A stretch of 64,000 nucleotides of DNA from contig CAMXCT020001380.1 of NCBI GenBank assembly GCA_947184155.2, positions 92,501-156,500 on the forward strand, given 5' to 3'. Below the pieces are notes generated by a model. That model was not told where the DNA came from, did no database searches, and saw only the letters and a list, made by a program, of their open reading frames with translations. Numbering within the stretch: position 1 is the first letter of the stretch; the number at the start of each line of letters is the position of its first letter. The translations under genes and the position numbers were made by a program. Shown here piece after piece: positions 20,495-33,226 of this stretch. The DNA is from Cladocopium goreaui (Eukaryota > Sar > Dinophyceae > Suessiales > Symbiodiniaceae).

Positions 20495-23102
20495 TACAAT
20501 CGGAAAAATAATGAGTTTTTTCCGATGGATTTAGGGGTACACATGGGTAATGTGGTAAAAAACAATCATAAACCATCCCCCAAATCGCAACCATTCCCAA
20601 ATGGATGGTTTATCCTTATTGTTTTAACAGTTTTAACATGTTTTAACCATATTACACTATTTTCAGACAAACCCACATGGATTAAAAAAAACGTTTACAG
20701 CAACCCATCCCCCGGAAACGTCCCCCTGTCACTGGGCAACCCCTCCACAGGTCGTCAGGTGCGACTCACTCCGACTCACCGCGGAAAACCCGTTCCCCCG
20801 AAAAAAGCGACACGCTCGGGCGGCGCGGGCATGGAGGTCTTTGGGGGTATCGTCCAGAAAATTGAAGGAAGCCTGGAGATTTCATCAAAAAGCTGGGATT
20901 TTTCAACAAAAAGGACATGGAAGTTCAAGCAAAAAGACCATCAGAGAGCTTTGTGTCAACATAAAAAAGCGGGATATCCATGGATATCCGGGATATGAGA
21001 CAGGTGACCCATAAAAAACCACAGTGGAATGAAGTAGGAAAGCCTTTTTGGAAAACGCTTTCCTAATCATCCCACAGAGTGTTCACAACTGGGGGGTTCC
21101 ATAGTCATGGGGGTACCCCAATAATCCCAATAGCTGGATGGTTTAGAATGGAAGATCCATGAAAGAAAATAATAACAATTTGGGGGACCCCCATTTCAGA
21201 AAACCTACACTTGAACAAGGAGTGAAAACTCACACACCCTGTCACACCCTAATGCATTCCGTGAAACCCTGATACGTTGCGGTTCGTGTGCCCCAGACAT
21301 TTGGAGGAACTCTGCATTCAAAAATATCCAAAAAAACTGGTAGCTATTGCGAATTCCGAATCGACTAGTTCAGGAGATATACGAAATTGGATCGTTTCTG
21401 AATCGCTTCCTGCATCTTTGATGCCTCCAAAATCTCCAGTCCTTCCAACATCGTGCCTTTTCATTGGTGGTATGTTCAATTCGATGATTATTCCACTTCG
21501 TAAATTGCTCAGTTACTATGCTGCCCTTTCAAACCCATTGATACTGGACATGTTCGGCCATGAGTTGATTTTCTCCATGGAGTATCGTGGGCTTGGCCAG
21601 GCATGAGCTTTGACGTTGTCCATATTTTTCTATGGGCCAGTAACACCGAAAAAAGTGGGCTTATAGCCTCATTCACCTGGTAGATAATCCTGTAGTGATC
21701 GAGGTATTTAGCAGTGCTCAAATGCTTGGCTGAGAGGGCTGAACAAATTCTGGATGATAGTAGTCCCGATAAACCAAGCAGTACAACCCCCTCAAAAAGT
21801 ACCTCATCAACCATGATTTCGGTGACCCTTCAATTGAAAAAAAGGGGTCCATCATCCATTCATCCATCGTGAAATACCCTCCGGTAGCTCGCCTAATCTC
21901 TGGATGGCACCAATCAGGACTGAGCCTGGAAAACCCCCACCAGAACTGATCATTGGGGAAAATGATGATTCACCAGTGGATTGATGATTCACCAGTGGAT
22001 AGAAGAGGGGGCCACTAGATTTTCAGAGAAAACCTAGGGTATTTAAGAATAAAAAGCGTCAAACATTGGGAAGTAGCCTCTAGATATGGTTGAAATTCCC
22101 TCATGAAACAAATAGATGCAAGCAGGCACCGTTCAGATATTCTGAGAGATGGGTATGGGTCTAGGTGACCGCGAACGCATTGGTCATGTTCAGTTTCAAG
22201 TGTGTTTTCTGGGTGGTGAATCCAATTATGATTCATGTCCAATTGCGTGTCCCATTAGAACGACTGGAAAAAAATATCCGCATCAGATACCTTTCTGCAA
22301 TCGATCAATTCTGTTACGAACTAAGTAACGACTTCCTCGAACCGACGGAAATCGTTGATTGCCATGGGGAGTTCCTAGAGGGGAGCCACAAAACGATGGC
22401 CGGGTATGGTACGAAAATGGGGAGTACGATCCTGGAGCCAAATTTGGATCAAGGCCCTCAAGATCTTTACCCCCTGACACGGGAGCCTGATGGATTTTCT
22501 TGAAGGTTTTTCTTTAATGTTTTCTAGTGAGTTTCAATATAGACTCACATAGGTCATCACCAAATTCCGACTTTTTGGAAGGTTCTTATATTTAGACCTA
22601 CTGTTGATGGTTGCGAAATCCTGCACCACCAAACGGATGGTTGAAACCCTATAAATAATGGGATAAACCATCTATCAACTGGTTGGGGGCCCAAAGTACC
22701 AGCTAACCATTGCTGTACCCTCTTGCAAGAAAACATAGAAATGGAAAATCCCCCAGTTCAAGGATTTTCCCAGCAACTTCCATTTTTTGGTGGTTTCCAT
22801 GAAACCCTTCATTTCTTATTAAATTTCCCATAATTCCCCAGCTATAAACTGCAATTTTTCATGGGAATTGACCAGCCATGTTACCATGTTACCATGACAC
22901 CGCAACGCGGGTAACGCATGCTGATGCTTCCAAAGCTCGGATGGTACACTTCGAGAGGATGCCGCTTTTCTGGCCACAAAACGGTCCATTGGTGGGTCAA
23001 AAATCAATGGATTGGTGGGAAAATATGGGAAAAATGATGGTGGAACATATGGAATAACTATGGAAATGTCATGAAAATATGAAAATATGGAAGATCCATT
23101 GG
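20495..23102. other. Gene-poor stretch with weak exon candidates
   Basis: TTTTCAGACAAACCC (family G end) lies near 20660. Family F-like halves with GGGGGTACCCC and GGGGGACCCCC lie at about 21090-21215. Open frames at 21277-21606 and 22257-22503 (plus strand, the latter after CCCATTAG) have ordinary protein composition but no confirmed splice partners. I leave them as possibilities only. Confidence 0.35.
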
Positions 23103-23218
23103 TCTGGGGCAAATTATACTCATTCACCAACCTGAAATGTTGGACCATATTGGGATAATTCCCCTTACTAAGCATTATTCCAATGAGGTCGCAGTGAGGT
23201 CGTTATAATTCACCCAGA
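23103..23218. mobile_element. Family C MITE
   Basis: Ends TCTGGGGCAAATTATAC and TATAATTCACCCAGA. Inner ACCAACCTGAAAT and GAGGTCGCAGTGAGGTCGTT match the copy at 1618. Confidence 0.75.
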
Positions 23219-23599
23219 TTGATTGAAAAGGGACAAGTAACGCTAGGAACGGGGGTCAAGGTGCCAACCACCAGGCCATCTGGCACCATGTCTGGGATAG
23301 CAACAGCAAAGCCACGGTCAAGTTGCTAGTCCCCATGAAAAAAAACGGATAAATACAGAAAAATGATCACAATAGAAACATATATGAATATATATATATA
23401 CAGTATATATGAATCATATTTCGGAATAGAAACATACAGTAGATCTTTCATATTTCAAAAAAGAAAAGAAATGGTTGGAAAGGTGTCGCAATCGCCATCG
23501 GTCCCGGGTCCTGCAAGTAGACCATGTGGGAGGCACTCGCCACCGTCGCCTTCACCACTTGCTGGGCCTCGATGTTTGGATGGCGAAATCATCGAACTT

Positions 23600-23638
23600 G
23601 GTTGATTTTCCATAGCTACGTGAGTTTACTGGAGGGTA
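23600..23638. repeat. Family A right-end fragment
   Basis: GATTTTCCATAGCTACGTGA followed by GTTTACTGGAGGGTA. Confidence 0.6.
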
Positions 23639-24310
23639 ACTATCCCAAACTTGCCGGGACTTTGGTGAATTCGGATGATGGATCTCCAGATCCGTGGTAT
23701 CCGTCAAATCTGTTTGGAACAATGATGAGGACGACCAGTGAATGGAACGGGGTACCCATATCTCAGACACACTTATTTATGTGTCCATTGTTATATCCAC
23801 TATCATTTAAGTACATCATATAGTCTATGTGTATATATACATGTTGTATACCTATAGTTTTGTGTAGTGAAGTATGTGTATATATATATACATGGCTAAA
23901 TTGATTTATACCAGTCGAAATAGTACATTCCCTATATAAACATATGTATCTATTGCAGTACATATAGTATCAATGGATGTGTTCAGAACCTCCAATTAGA
24001 ACGTCTCTCCACTTGGTGGATGTTATAGACGGTAGTAGAAACCACCTGGAAATCTTAGACGAATTACCAGATTCAACAGTTTTGAGTAGCCATGATCAAC
24101 CAATCATTGAACAATTTATCAACCATTACCATTATTGTCTATAGATCAACTATTACATCCCCATTATATCCCATTCTACCACCATTCTTGATGCTTCATT
24201 CACCATTCTACTAGATTGTTGTATGTCCATCAGAAACTCCCTGTGAGATTCCTATTGTTGTTAATTCATAACGGTTAATAATCGTCTCATGATATCCCTA
24301 TAAATCTCCA
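23639..24310. other. No gene seen
   Basis: Unique sequence with TA-rich patches near 23830-23950. Confidence 0.4.
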
Positions 24311-24430
24311 TACCCTCTGGTTATGTCAAAATAGCTATTGAAAATGGCCCAGTCGAAATAGTGACTTTTCCCATTAATAGCATGGCGATGCATGGTGATT
24401 TCCATAGCTATGTTAGTTTACCAGAGGGTA
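24311..24430. mobile_element. Family A MITE
   Basis: TACCCTCTGGTTATGTCAAA at the left and TTAGTTTACCAGAGGGTA at the right. Confidence 0.85.
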
Positions 24431-25210
24431 TATATCTCCATAATATCCCTATGGTCCCATGACATCCGCGTGTTGCTTGACCTCTGCCTGTCTGCCGCCA
24501 AGCTACCACCGCTCTGACTTCCTTTCGACCCGAGGCCTGCAAGCCGCTCGGCTTTTTGTGGTCGTTTTGGGTCAGGACGGGGCGGAGTTCACCAGCAATA
24601 CGGATATTTACATGGATACGTCACCAAAAACATGATGAAAGAACCTTCCCGCAGTTAGAATAATCCATGTTTATAACCTCAGGATTTAAACCAAAATATT
24701 CGAAGTGCCAACCTGGTATTATATATGTTGGTGACGGAATGAGGAATTTGCCCTTCAAAGGATTGGCTCCAAAAGTCTAAAACCAAGTGTTTTACAGGGA
24801 TGTAATGGGATATACGCAGAGATATAACATTACATAACCGATGATGTGAGACTAGGGCTTGAACAAGAATAGGGGATACCTCGTGCGTGCATCCCCGTTC
24901 TATGTATATAATATATATATATATATTATGTATATATATATAAATTATATATATATATAATTATATATATATATACATGTGGCCATTTTAACATTTTAGC
25001 TGGAAAAATGATGTCAACCATGAGCAACTTGGGGATACCCTATTTTCAGACAATGTGACAAACCCACATCCTCTTGCGACGATCAATCTATACACAAAAA
25101 CGGTGGTGCTAGGTGCGGTGCATTCCCAAGACGGATCTCCCTCGAACACATTTCGTATCCGGCGGGATATTGGTGAAAAATGTCGGACTTCCAGTCAACA
25201 ATCCAATTAG
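24431..25210. other. No gene seen
   Basis: Contains a TA-rich microsatellite at 24905-24978 and a family G-like end (TTTTCAGAC...GACAAACCC) near 25042. Confidence 0.4.
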
Positions 25211-25320
25211 TACCCTCTGGTAATTTAGCAGTTTGCTATTGAAAATTGCCATAGAAATAGCTGATTTTCCCATTAAAAATGGTGATGTTCCATAGTTATG
25301 TGGTTGTTTACCAGAGGGTA
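25211..25320. mobile_element. Family A MITE
   Basis: TACCCTCTGGTAATTTAGCA at the left and GTTTACCAGAGGGTA at the right. Confidence 0.85.
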
Positions 25321-25360
25321 ATTGAAACCTCGAGCATAGAAAAATATCTGACGATGATTT

Positions 25361-25472
25361 CTGGTTGGTGGTGCAATTTCACCATCTTGAAAAATGATGG
25401 AGTGAGTAACAGTTGGGATGATGAAATTCTCAATGGAAATTCATAAAAATCATGTTCCAAAGCACCAACCAG
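25361..25472. mobile_element. Family B MITE
   Basis: Ends CTGGTTGGTGGTGCAA and AAAGCACCAACCAG, flanked by ATTT on both sides. Confidence 0.85.
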
Positions 25473-25997
25473 ATTTGGTGATGTGTTGCATTTAACGTCA
25501 GACTTCAAAGAATGGAGTAGGCTCTGAGCAGCGCATCTCCAATTTAGGCATGATTCCCTTGTTTTCCATCACTGTCCCCCACCACTCGTCCAACATAGGT
25601 AGGTGAACATTCGAGAACTCCAGCTGGGTTCAATGCTTACGTCATGGGCGTGGGTCATGCCATGGGGTAATCAAAACATGTGGCTCTGCTGGCCCTAAAG
25701 TCACAACCCATTCCCATATTTATGCATGTTGATTGTGGATAATCGCCTTTTTTTGCCACCATGATTGGGTAAATATATACATAGATATACATAGTCATAC
25801 CTAGTTACTTAGTCTTGCGTGCTACCAGTAATTGGGTCTAACATCATCAAGCTCTGAACTCGTCTCTTGATCATCTGTGTCTCCGCCTTGCATACTGATC
25901 TGGGTACACCCTGAGTCAAAAGCTGATGCTGGTGGATATTGGTTCCCCCAGTATCCCCCAGTATGGTAAGTTTCCTGGGGAAAATCCATTCACCAGC

Positions 25998-26110
25998 TAC
26001 CCTCTGGTAAACTAACATAGCTGTAGAAAATAATTATGCTATTGATGGGTAAATCAACTATTTCTATGGGCCATTTTTAATAGCAAACTGTAACAAATTA
26101 CCAGAGGGTA
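25998..26110. mobile_element. Family A MITE
   Basis: TACCCTCTGGTAAACTAACA at the left and AAATTACCAGAGGGTA at the right. Confidence 0.85.
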
Positions 26111-26204
26111 TGTCCCACTATATCCTCATTTTCAGATTAGTTGAACCATACTATTTAAACATTTTGTATCCATTCACCAGCTATATAGCTAGTGTCATGT
26201 TGAG

Positions 26205-26316
26205 TACCCTCTGGTAATTTGTTACAGTTTGCTATTGAAAATTGCCATAGAAATAGTTGATTTGCCCATAAAAAAAGGTGATTTTCCACAGTTATGTGGC
26301 TGTTTACCAGAGGGTA
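26205..26316. mobile_element. Family A MITE
   Basis: TACCCTCTGGTAATTTGTTA at the left and GTTTACCAGAGGGTA at the right. Only 94 bp from the previous copy. Confidence 0.85.
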
Positions 26317-26485
26317 AGTTTCGAGGTTTTGACCCCCTTTGAATCCCGTGATGGCTGGGGCATGCTGGGGATCTCTTCACCCCAACGCCTCGCTGACCAC
26401 GGTCTGACAGGCAGACTCCATGATGCACTTCGTCATCCTCGGCACGGATGTTTGGAATCACAGATGGCAATGGTAAAATCATAAA

Positions 26486-26575
26486 CTGGTTGGTGGTTTC
26501 AACCCCTCTGAAAAATATGAAAATCAATGGGAAGGATTGGAAAATAAAAAATGTTTGAAACCGACCACCAACCAG
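26486..26575. mobile_element. Family B MITE
   Basis: Ends CTGGTTGGTGGTTTCAACC and CCACCAACCAG, flanked by TAAA on both sides. Confidence 0.85.
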
Positions 26576-26677
26576 TAAAATACGAGTTTACAAAAGTAAA
26601 ACGAAATTATTGTTTAAACCAAGTTGGTTTTTGTTCCCCACCTGCCAGGTGAGGGTTGTTAGATTTTATCAGAGCTG

Positions 26678-26750
26678 CTCTCCTCCTCCTCCTCCGCCTC
26701 CTCCGCCTCCTCTGCCTCCTTCGCCTCCTCACCCGCCGCCTCCTCCTCGC
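26678..26750. repeat. CCTCCG/CCTCCT trinucleotide run
   Basis: Imperfect CCTCCTCCTCCGCCTCCTCC sequence leading into the 48-bp array. Confidence 0.8.
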
Positions 26751-26940
26751 AGTCCAGATCCCAGTGGGCACAGCCGGACCTCCACCGCGAGCTCCAGATC
26801 CCAGTGAGCACTGCCGGACCTCAACCGCGAGTTGCAGATCGCAGTGGGCACTGCCGGACCTCAACCGCGACTTCCAGGTCGCAGTGGGCACTGCCGGACC
26901 TCAACCGCGATCGCAGTGGGCACTGCCGGACCTCAACGGG
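26751..26940. repeat. 48-bp minisatellite, about four units
   Basis: Unit contains GATCGCAGTGGGCACTGCCG, then GACCTCAACCGCGA. The last unit is shortened. Confidence 0.85.
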
Positions 26941-27380
26941 AAGAATGTCAGAAAAGATGTCAGATAGAATGTCAGAAGATATGCCAGACAGAATGTCAGA
27001 AGATATGCCAGAAAGAATATCAGAAGATATGCCAGAAGATATACCAGATAGAATGCCAGAAGATATGCCAGATAGAATGCGAGAAGGTATGCCAAATAGA
27101 ATGCCAGATAAGATATCAGATAGACTGCCACAAGATATGCCAGATAGAATCCCAGAAGATTTCCCAGATAATATGCCAGAAGATGATATGCCAGAAGATA
27201 TGCCAGATAGAATGCCAGAAGATATGCCAGAACATCTGCCAGAAGATATGCCAGATAGAATGCCAGAAGACATGCCAGAAGATATACCAGAATATATGCC
27301 AGAAGATATGCCAGATAGAATGCCAGATCGAATGTCAGAAGATATGTCAGATAGAATGCCAGAAGATTTGCCAGTAACAA
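26941..27380. repeat. 12-bp minisatellite (ATGCCAGAxGATx type), about 36 units
   Basis: Two 12-mers alternate loosely, GATAGAATGCCA and GAAGATATGCCA. The 4-codon period keeps several frames open. The plus strand reads a Met-Pro-Glu-Asp/Met-Pro-Asp-Arg repeat for 205 codons including the preceding array. No start context or flanking coding sequence supports a gene. Confidence 0.85.
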
Positions 27381-28970
27381 ATCGACAAATGTCATGGTGG
27401 GGATCACTCGAAGTAAAGTAATTTACCTTTTGTCAATCTGAGGTTAAATTACAGTATACGAGTTTATAAAAGCAAAACCAAACTTAGGAATAAGTTTAGC
27501 TATGTTTGATTATGATTGCAACCAAACTTAAGATGATATGAAGCAACCAATCCGAAAATTGGAATGTAGGTGATGGTAGGTGATGGTCAAAAACCGCTTA
27601 CCTTTCTGTTCCCCCCCCGAATAGCTCTGATCCCTTCCCATGTCATGGGCAATGCGACACGTGTAGCCTTTACCGTAACGCCTAGCCCAAAAGGAACGGC
27701 TAACATATATAATCTTACTTACTTGGCCCTTGAAATTGAAAGACAGTCTTTGTGTACCAGGATATGACACATTCCTCTATAAAACCTTGATGAAGGATAT
27801 AAAGTCTTTCGCGGGCCTTAGGATCCTTAGGGTTTTCTCAGAAGTTGGTTCATAGGGATTCGCATAATAACTTAAAATGATCCTCAGTAGACCATATATG
27901 TACTGTATAATATATATATATGTTTACATATACATTGTTATTATTATCACTATCATTATATATTGATATACAATTTACAGAAAGTGCTGAACCAGATTGA
28001 GAGCATTTTTTGGAACCATTCCCCTTTCCTATCTTCTGTGTTGAGGTCGGCCTGGATACGTTGGCCATGAATCTTTACCCAGCGATACACTACATCTCAG
28101 TTCGTCAGTGCTCAAGAAGCCATGTATAATACACTGCAATACAGTATATAATATAATCCCTGTGGGAATTTGCCTGCTCACATGGATCCCCTTTTTTCTT
28201 TTGTCTAAAGAATCACTACCTAGGATGCCTGAGGGTCTGATACCCTCTCAAACTCATGACCCAGGTAACCAACTACAAGAAACACAAAAAAAATACAAAT
28301 ACAAAAGCAATTCTCCAAAGAAGTGCGGGTCCGTGTTAGCCACGTGGATGCCAACAAAACATTTGAAACTTGTTGTCCATCTTGTAGTTTGTTTAACTCA
28401 TCTGTGATACAAGCGATGGCCGGCGCACAACAGCAATTTTTGCAGATTTCCAAAATTCAAAAAGCATGTCTATTGCCCCTCAAAATGCCCTCTCTTAAAA
28501 ATCATGATCCAGGATGCCCGTACCAAAAAAAGTGGAGTCCGGGTTAGCCATGTGGCAAAAACCACTTTTCTACCCAAAAACCATCATTAGGGACAACCCG
28601 GGTTGTCTGATTAGATGAATTTCCCAGCAAATATATATATATATATTATTTACAATAATATATATATATATGTGTAAATGTATACTCAGCATAACCCAAA
28701 CATAGCGCATTACATAACCCATATAAAACCCATAACCCATTCATAGCCCATATCAAAACCAGAGAAGTGGGGTGGTGAACCCATGGTCACCACCGGCCGC
28801 CGGATGCACAGTTTCCAGCCGCGATCTGGCGGAGCTTTACGGATCTGGGATCCCCGACCCTCGTGCAGCCTTCTGGCCTGAGGCATGCGCCTTGTTATCA
28901 CCTACTCACAACACTACGTGTGTGTATATATATATGTGTATATCCACATATTGAATACATCTACATATAT
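27381..28970. other. No gene seen; one local duplication
   Basis: A ~70-bp stretch is duplicated at about 28250-28350 and 28495-28555 (CATGACCCAGG/CATGATCCAGG, then CGGGTTAGCCATGTGG-like). TA runs lie at 27905-27925 and 28628-28672. Confidence 0.45.
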
Positions 28971-28971
28971 A

Positions 28972-29070
28972 TATAGATAGATAGATAGAGATAGAGATAG
29001 AGATAGAGATAGAGATAGAGATAGAGATAGAAATAGAGATAGAGATAGAGATAGAGATATAGATACAGAT
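28972..29070. repeat. GATAGA hexanucleotide array
   Basis: About 15 units of ATAGAG/GATAGA, starting as a GATA tetranucleotide run. Confidence 0.95.
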
Positions 29071-29264
29071 AAATATCATATATCATGTATCATGTATCAT
29101 GTATAGTTTCTACTGGCTCATGAACATGAACCCCATATTGGGATCTCTTGCAATGGTTGGTATAGTCCCTAGCAGCAATCCAAGTCCATCCCGTAACATG
29201 GGAAAGAACGTGAGCGGTGTTCGTATACATGTCATCCCCAGATGGAAAAGTCAATCCTGGTTGG

Positions 29265-29385
29265 GGGCCCCCAAACGTTATAAGTTGGTTTATAAGCCCC
29301 ATCTAACTATGGTTATAACTACCATAAACCATAGTGAAATTGTAGTTATGTTCACCAACTGAACGCTATCTTGGGGGCCTCACAT
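29265..29385. mobile_element. Family E MITE
   Basis: GGGGGCCCCCAAACG at the left and TTGGGGGCCTCACATTGTA at the right. The interior TAACTACCATAAACC and GTTCACCAACTGAACGC matches 30105-30246. Confidence 0.7.
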
Positions 29386-29561
29386 TGTACTAATTTGATG
29401 GTGATGACTACTTTTCCATCGGGGATGGCTATAGTCTCCATCGAAGTCCGTTGTGTTCATGATAGACTGTGTAAAGATCTCATGGATGTTTCATGTTTTT
29501 CCCCATGGATTTCATGGACGAAAATCAAACTTGTTCCATCCAAAAAAAAACAACCAGTAGA

Positions 29562-29677
29562 TACCCTCTGGTTAAACAGCCACAGGACTATGGAAAATCA
29601 TCATGTTATTCATGTTTTAATGAGTAAATCAACGAGTTCGACTGGGCCATGTTCCAGCTATGTAACAGTCCCAGAGG
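29562..29677. mobile_element. Family A MITE, worn right end
   Basis: TACCCTCTGGTTAAACAGCC at the left and TAACAGTCCCAGAGG at the right. Confidence 0.65.
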
Positions 29678-30104
29678 CTTTCATCCCTGATCCCTCCGAG
29701 GCATCGGACAGACTCCCAGTTGGATCGATTCTTCTCCCAGGTAGCGACATCTGGGGCTCTCCAGCACTGGGCGCGGCAGAAAAAAAAAGCGAACCGGTTG
29801 AACCCTTGCGAACCCATGGGGTGATCCTAAATCCCATAGAAGTAGATGAGATAATGGGAATATAAGATAACATAAGTATACATGGATAAGTACTAGTAAT
29901 CCCAATCAAATCTTAAATGGATTTAAATGGAGTGATGCCCTTATTATGGGAATATACAAGGGATAGATAATCGGAAATATGAGGTTGATGACTCGCTATG
30001 ATATAACTCGATCAACAACCCAATATATGACCCGTGCCCATGTCCTTCACCCAAGACAAGCCTCGCAATGTCGTTGCGAAAAAAAAAAAACTCACAATAG
30101 TTCA
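29678..30104. other. No gene confirmed
   Basis: Overlapping open frames on both strands at 29629-29909, none with splice support. Confidence 0.35.
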
Positions 30105-30246
30105 TACAATGTGGGCCCTCCTAGTTGTAAGTTGGTTTATAACCCCATCTAACTATGGTTATAACTACCATCACTACCATAAACCCTAGTGAAATTGTAG
30201 TTATGTTCACCAACTGAACGCTATCGACTGGGGGCCCCACATTGTA
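30105..30246. mobile_element. Family E MITE
   Basis: Terminal repeats TACAATGTGGGCCCTCCTAG and CTGGGGGCCCCACATTGTA are inverted copies. Inner sequence nearly equals the copy at 29265. Confidence 0.8.
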
Positions 30247-30364
30247 GACTTGGAATACACCCAATGATCCCCGAAAATGGCCCATCATTTCCGACCGGTC
30301 TTTTTGAGCGTGTCACCATTCAGCCAGGCAGAAACCTCTCAGATTACCAGCTTTCAGTGGAAGA

Positions 30365-30475
30365 AAAATATGGGGGGTTCCATAAATGTGGGTATCCCGA
30401 AATGGTTGGTTTATAAGGGCAAATCCATCAATGGATGATTTAGGGGTACCCCCATGACTTAGGAAACCTCCATAT
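30365..30475. repeat. Family F repeat
   Basis: GGGGGGTTCCATAAATGTGG at the left, and GATGATTTAGGGGTACCCCC with ATGACTTAGGAAACCTCC at the right. Related copies are near 21090, 32465, 38870 and 44325. Confidence 0.6.
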
Positions 30476-30543
30476 CTGCTCTTTCCACTTGCCTTGCTCT
30501 CATCCGACCTTTTCCGAGAAGCCAGGATTTCGCAACAAGTCAA

Positions 30544-30689
30544 TGGCCATTCCAGGATCCTAAATTGGAGGTATCTACCATATATAAAGCCTATTTTTCA
30601 GGCCTAAATTTCAGGGAATATCCCCACAAAATATGGCCAAAAATATGGTACTAACGTACCTCCAATTTAGGATCCTGGAATTCCCATTG
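30544..30689. mobile_element. Family D MITE, long perfect inverted ends
   Basis: ATTCCAGGATCCTAAATTGG plus AGGTA at the left is perfectly inverted at the right (TACCTCCAATTTAGGATCCT plus GGAAT). AACAAGTCAA occurs at both flanks (30534-30543 and 30690-30699), a target-duplication candidate, though part of it could belong to the inverted repeat. Confidence 0.8.
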
Positions 30690-30699
30690 AACAAGTCAA

Positions 30700-31956
30700 G
30701 TTTGATTGCCAGCAGGTACCCTGAAAGATCCCACTCCACATCCCACACAACACCCCAGACTACTGGGGCGACCGGAGCGGACCACGTGTTTGCTGGCTTT
30801 CCAAGCCTCAAATTACCATCGGCCGGTCAGCCTTCAGGAAAATCATGTCCGAAAATGCTGGATTTATAAAGCTTTAAATTATTAGCATCATTGTTACTGC
30901 TACGATTATTAGTATCATTCAGGTTTTGTGGGAAATAACTATTCAAATTGTTATTACGATTGTTTCTATTACTACTGGCGTTGTTCAATATTGTTCTCGT
31001 CATCATTTATATATATATATGTATCTATCTATATATATATATGCATGCTGGCTATTTTTTAAATTACCAGAGGAAACCATCCGGTCATCTAACCTTTGGC
31101 CCGACAATGACCCACGGGGAAATAGATGATTTATATAGATGGGATTCCATTTTGGCATGCTAGGGGGTCACACTACACAGTGAAACCAAACACCCTATTT
31201 TAAGCCATACACAAATCACAAAGACACTAAAGTTAACGTAATGGTCATCCCAACATTGTCCTTGTTTTACATCCCAACATCTTTTTTGATAAAGGGCGGA
31301 TACGAAAACGGATTGAATCGATGATTTTGGTGTGCCGCCAACCGTTGGACAACACTTCGGGTGAACCTTCAAACGACCCAAACGACTGGAGACGTTGGGT
31401 AATTACCCCCAATGAACTGAGCAACGATGCTGGGCTGATTCGCTGATCCGATCTTGAAAGTCCTTCGGTCCTTCCTGGTTCATCAATTGAGCCTTTCAAA
31501 ATACCCCCGATTTCCCATCTCAATTAAACCAGCTAGTATGATCCCTTACGAAGCAAAGATGGTACGAGTATTTTTCATAGCTCAATTGGGATGTCAGGGT
31601 CCATTGGACGGCCATCCCTCCCAACATTGGACGAAACCGAGGGCTGGGCAGATTTGTCCACCTAGCTGAGCAGGGCCATACGGGGTCATACGAGGATATT
31701 TTTTCAAATGGGACTTTGCGTGGGGAACATGATGGTGAACCATAGTAAACCATTGATTTAAGAGGTGTACCCTATCAGACAAACCCATATCTCAATGACT
31801 TTCGCATCTGAAGTCTTCTCTTGAACATCCTCAAACAGCACAATGTGACTGGTGATTGGTCAATGCTGAGGCCCTGAAAGCCAAGACCGGATGACAGATC
31901 TAGGTGAAATATTGATCCCCTGCTGAAAGTGTATATAAGTTTTAGTCTTAGTGGGA
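30700..31956. other. No gene confirmed
   Basis: TA-rich patches at 31010-31045 and a truncated family G end near 31770. Open frames at 31245-31523 and 31454-31669 overlap on opposite strands. Confidence 0.4.
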
Positions 31957-32064
31957 TACCCTCTGGTAAACTAACATAGTAATAGCCATTGAAATGGCCA
32001 TTTATGGTTGATTTACCTGGTAAAAATGTGATTGTCCCTAGTTATGTTAGTTTACAAGAGGATA
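31957..32064. mobile_element. Family A MITE
   Basis: TACCCTCTGGTAAACTAACA at the left and TTAGTTTACAAGAGGATA at the right. Confidence 0.75.
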
Positions 32065-32464
32065 AATTGGAAACCCATCTAATCTAGTGAATCTAGTCCA
32101 TAAGCAAAAGAAATAAACAAAGGGTGTGGTGTTTGTTCCACCCTTCCCGGAAATGATCTCAAACCCAGGCGAAGAGTTTGACAACTATGGCACCCTATTG
32201 GATTTCTGCGTCTTTTGGGGTGCCCCATTTGGGAAAGCCATTGTGATCGCAGTCCCCTGGATGTTCGCCTGCTTTTGGGTCAGCACGCGGCCTGACCGAG
32301 GATGGGAATCGCGAGGAATGGAATCGGAGGAATCGGAAAACCTCCAATACCAGGGGATGATATTTGGAATATAAAATATTAATATATGATGGTTGAATAT
32401 TTTCTATAAATGCTATAATATATATATATATGATGATTGTAAATATAGTAATATAAGTGAATAT

Positions 32465-32570
32465 GAAGGTTTCCTCAAATAGGGGCACCCCTAAATCATC
32501 CATTGATAGGTGGATGTTCCCTTAAAAACCCATCATTTTTGGATACCCCCATTTATGGAAACAACCATAT
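32465..32570. repeat. Family F repeat
   Basis: GGTTTCCTCAAATAGGGGCA with CCCCTAAATCATCCATTG, then GGATACCCCCATTTATGGAA. Confidence 0.6.
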
Positions 32571-32959
32571 TGGAGAATATAAGATGTTTGTACTGGATGT
32601 CTTGTATGATGATTGAATATATTGTAGAATATACCACTACAATATCGGAAAAAATGATTGGGAATAAATTTGATGCACTATCTCCTAGCTTTGCGAAATA
32701 CTTACGTTCCTGATTCCCAGGAAACCAAACCCCATATAAAATATGCAACGTCACACGCAATCCAGAGGGGTCAGTGCCCCTCCTGTGCTATAGTAACTAC
32801 TATAGTAATAATCATCAGGGCGGAACCTCATCCCGAAGGGATAATTGGGTCTTAACTCAAATGTCCCTTGCAACTCTCCTACGGACAGCTAAGTCTAGAC
32901 TAGTGATCTGGGTGAACAACAGTATTTCACGAGCACCATTCATGATGAGGCTGGGAGGT
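32571..32959. other. No gene seen
   Basis: Unique sequence with only chance ORFs. Confidence 0.35.
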
Positions 32960-33195
32960 CGATATATATATATATATAATTATTCTTTATTATCATTTTT
33001 TTATTTACATATGTATATATATATATATTTATTTATTACAATATATTATATATATACAATTTATATATATATATCACATACTGAATATAATCTATCAAAA
33101 AATAATGTAAAACAAATATAATTTATATTAATATTAATATGATATACCAAATATATGATATATAATTAATAATAAAAACAAAAAATATAATAATA

Positions 33196-33226
<31 letters not shown>

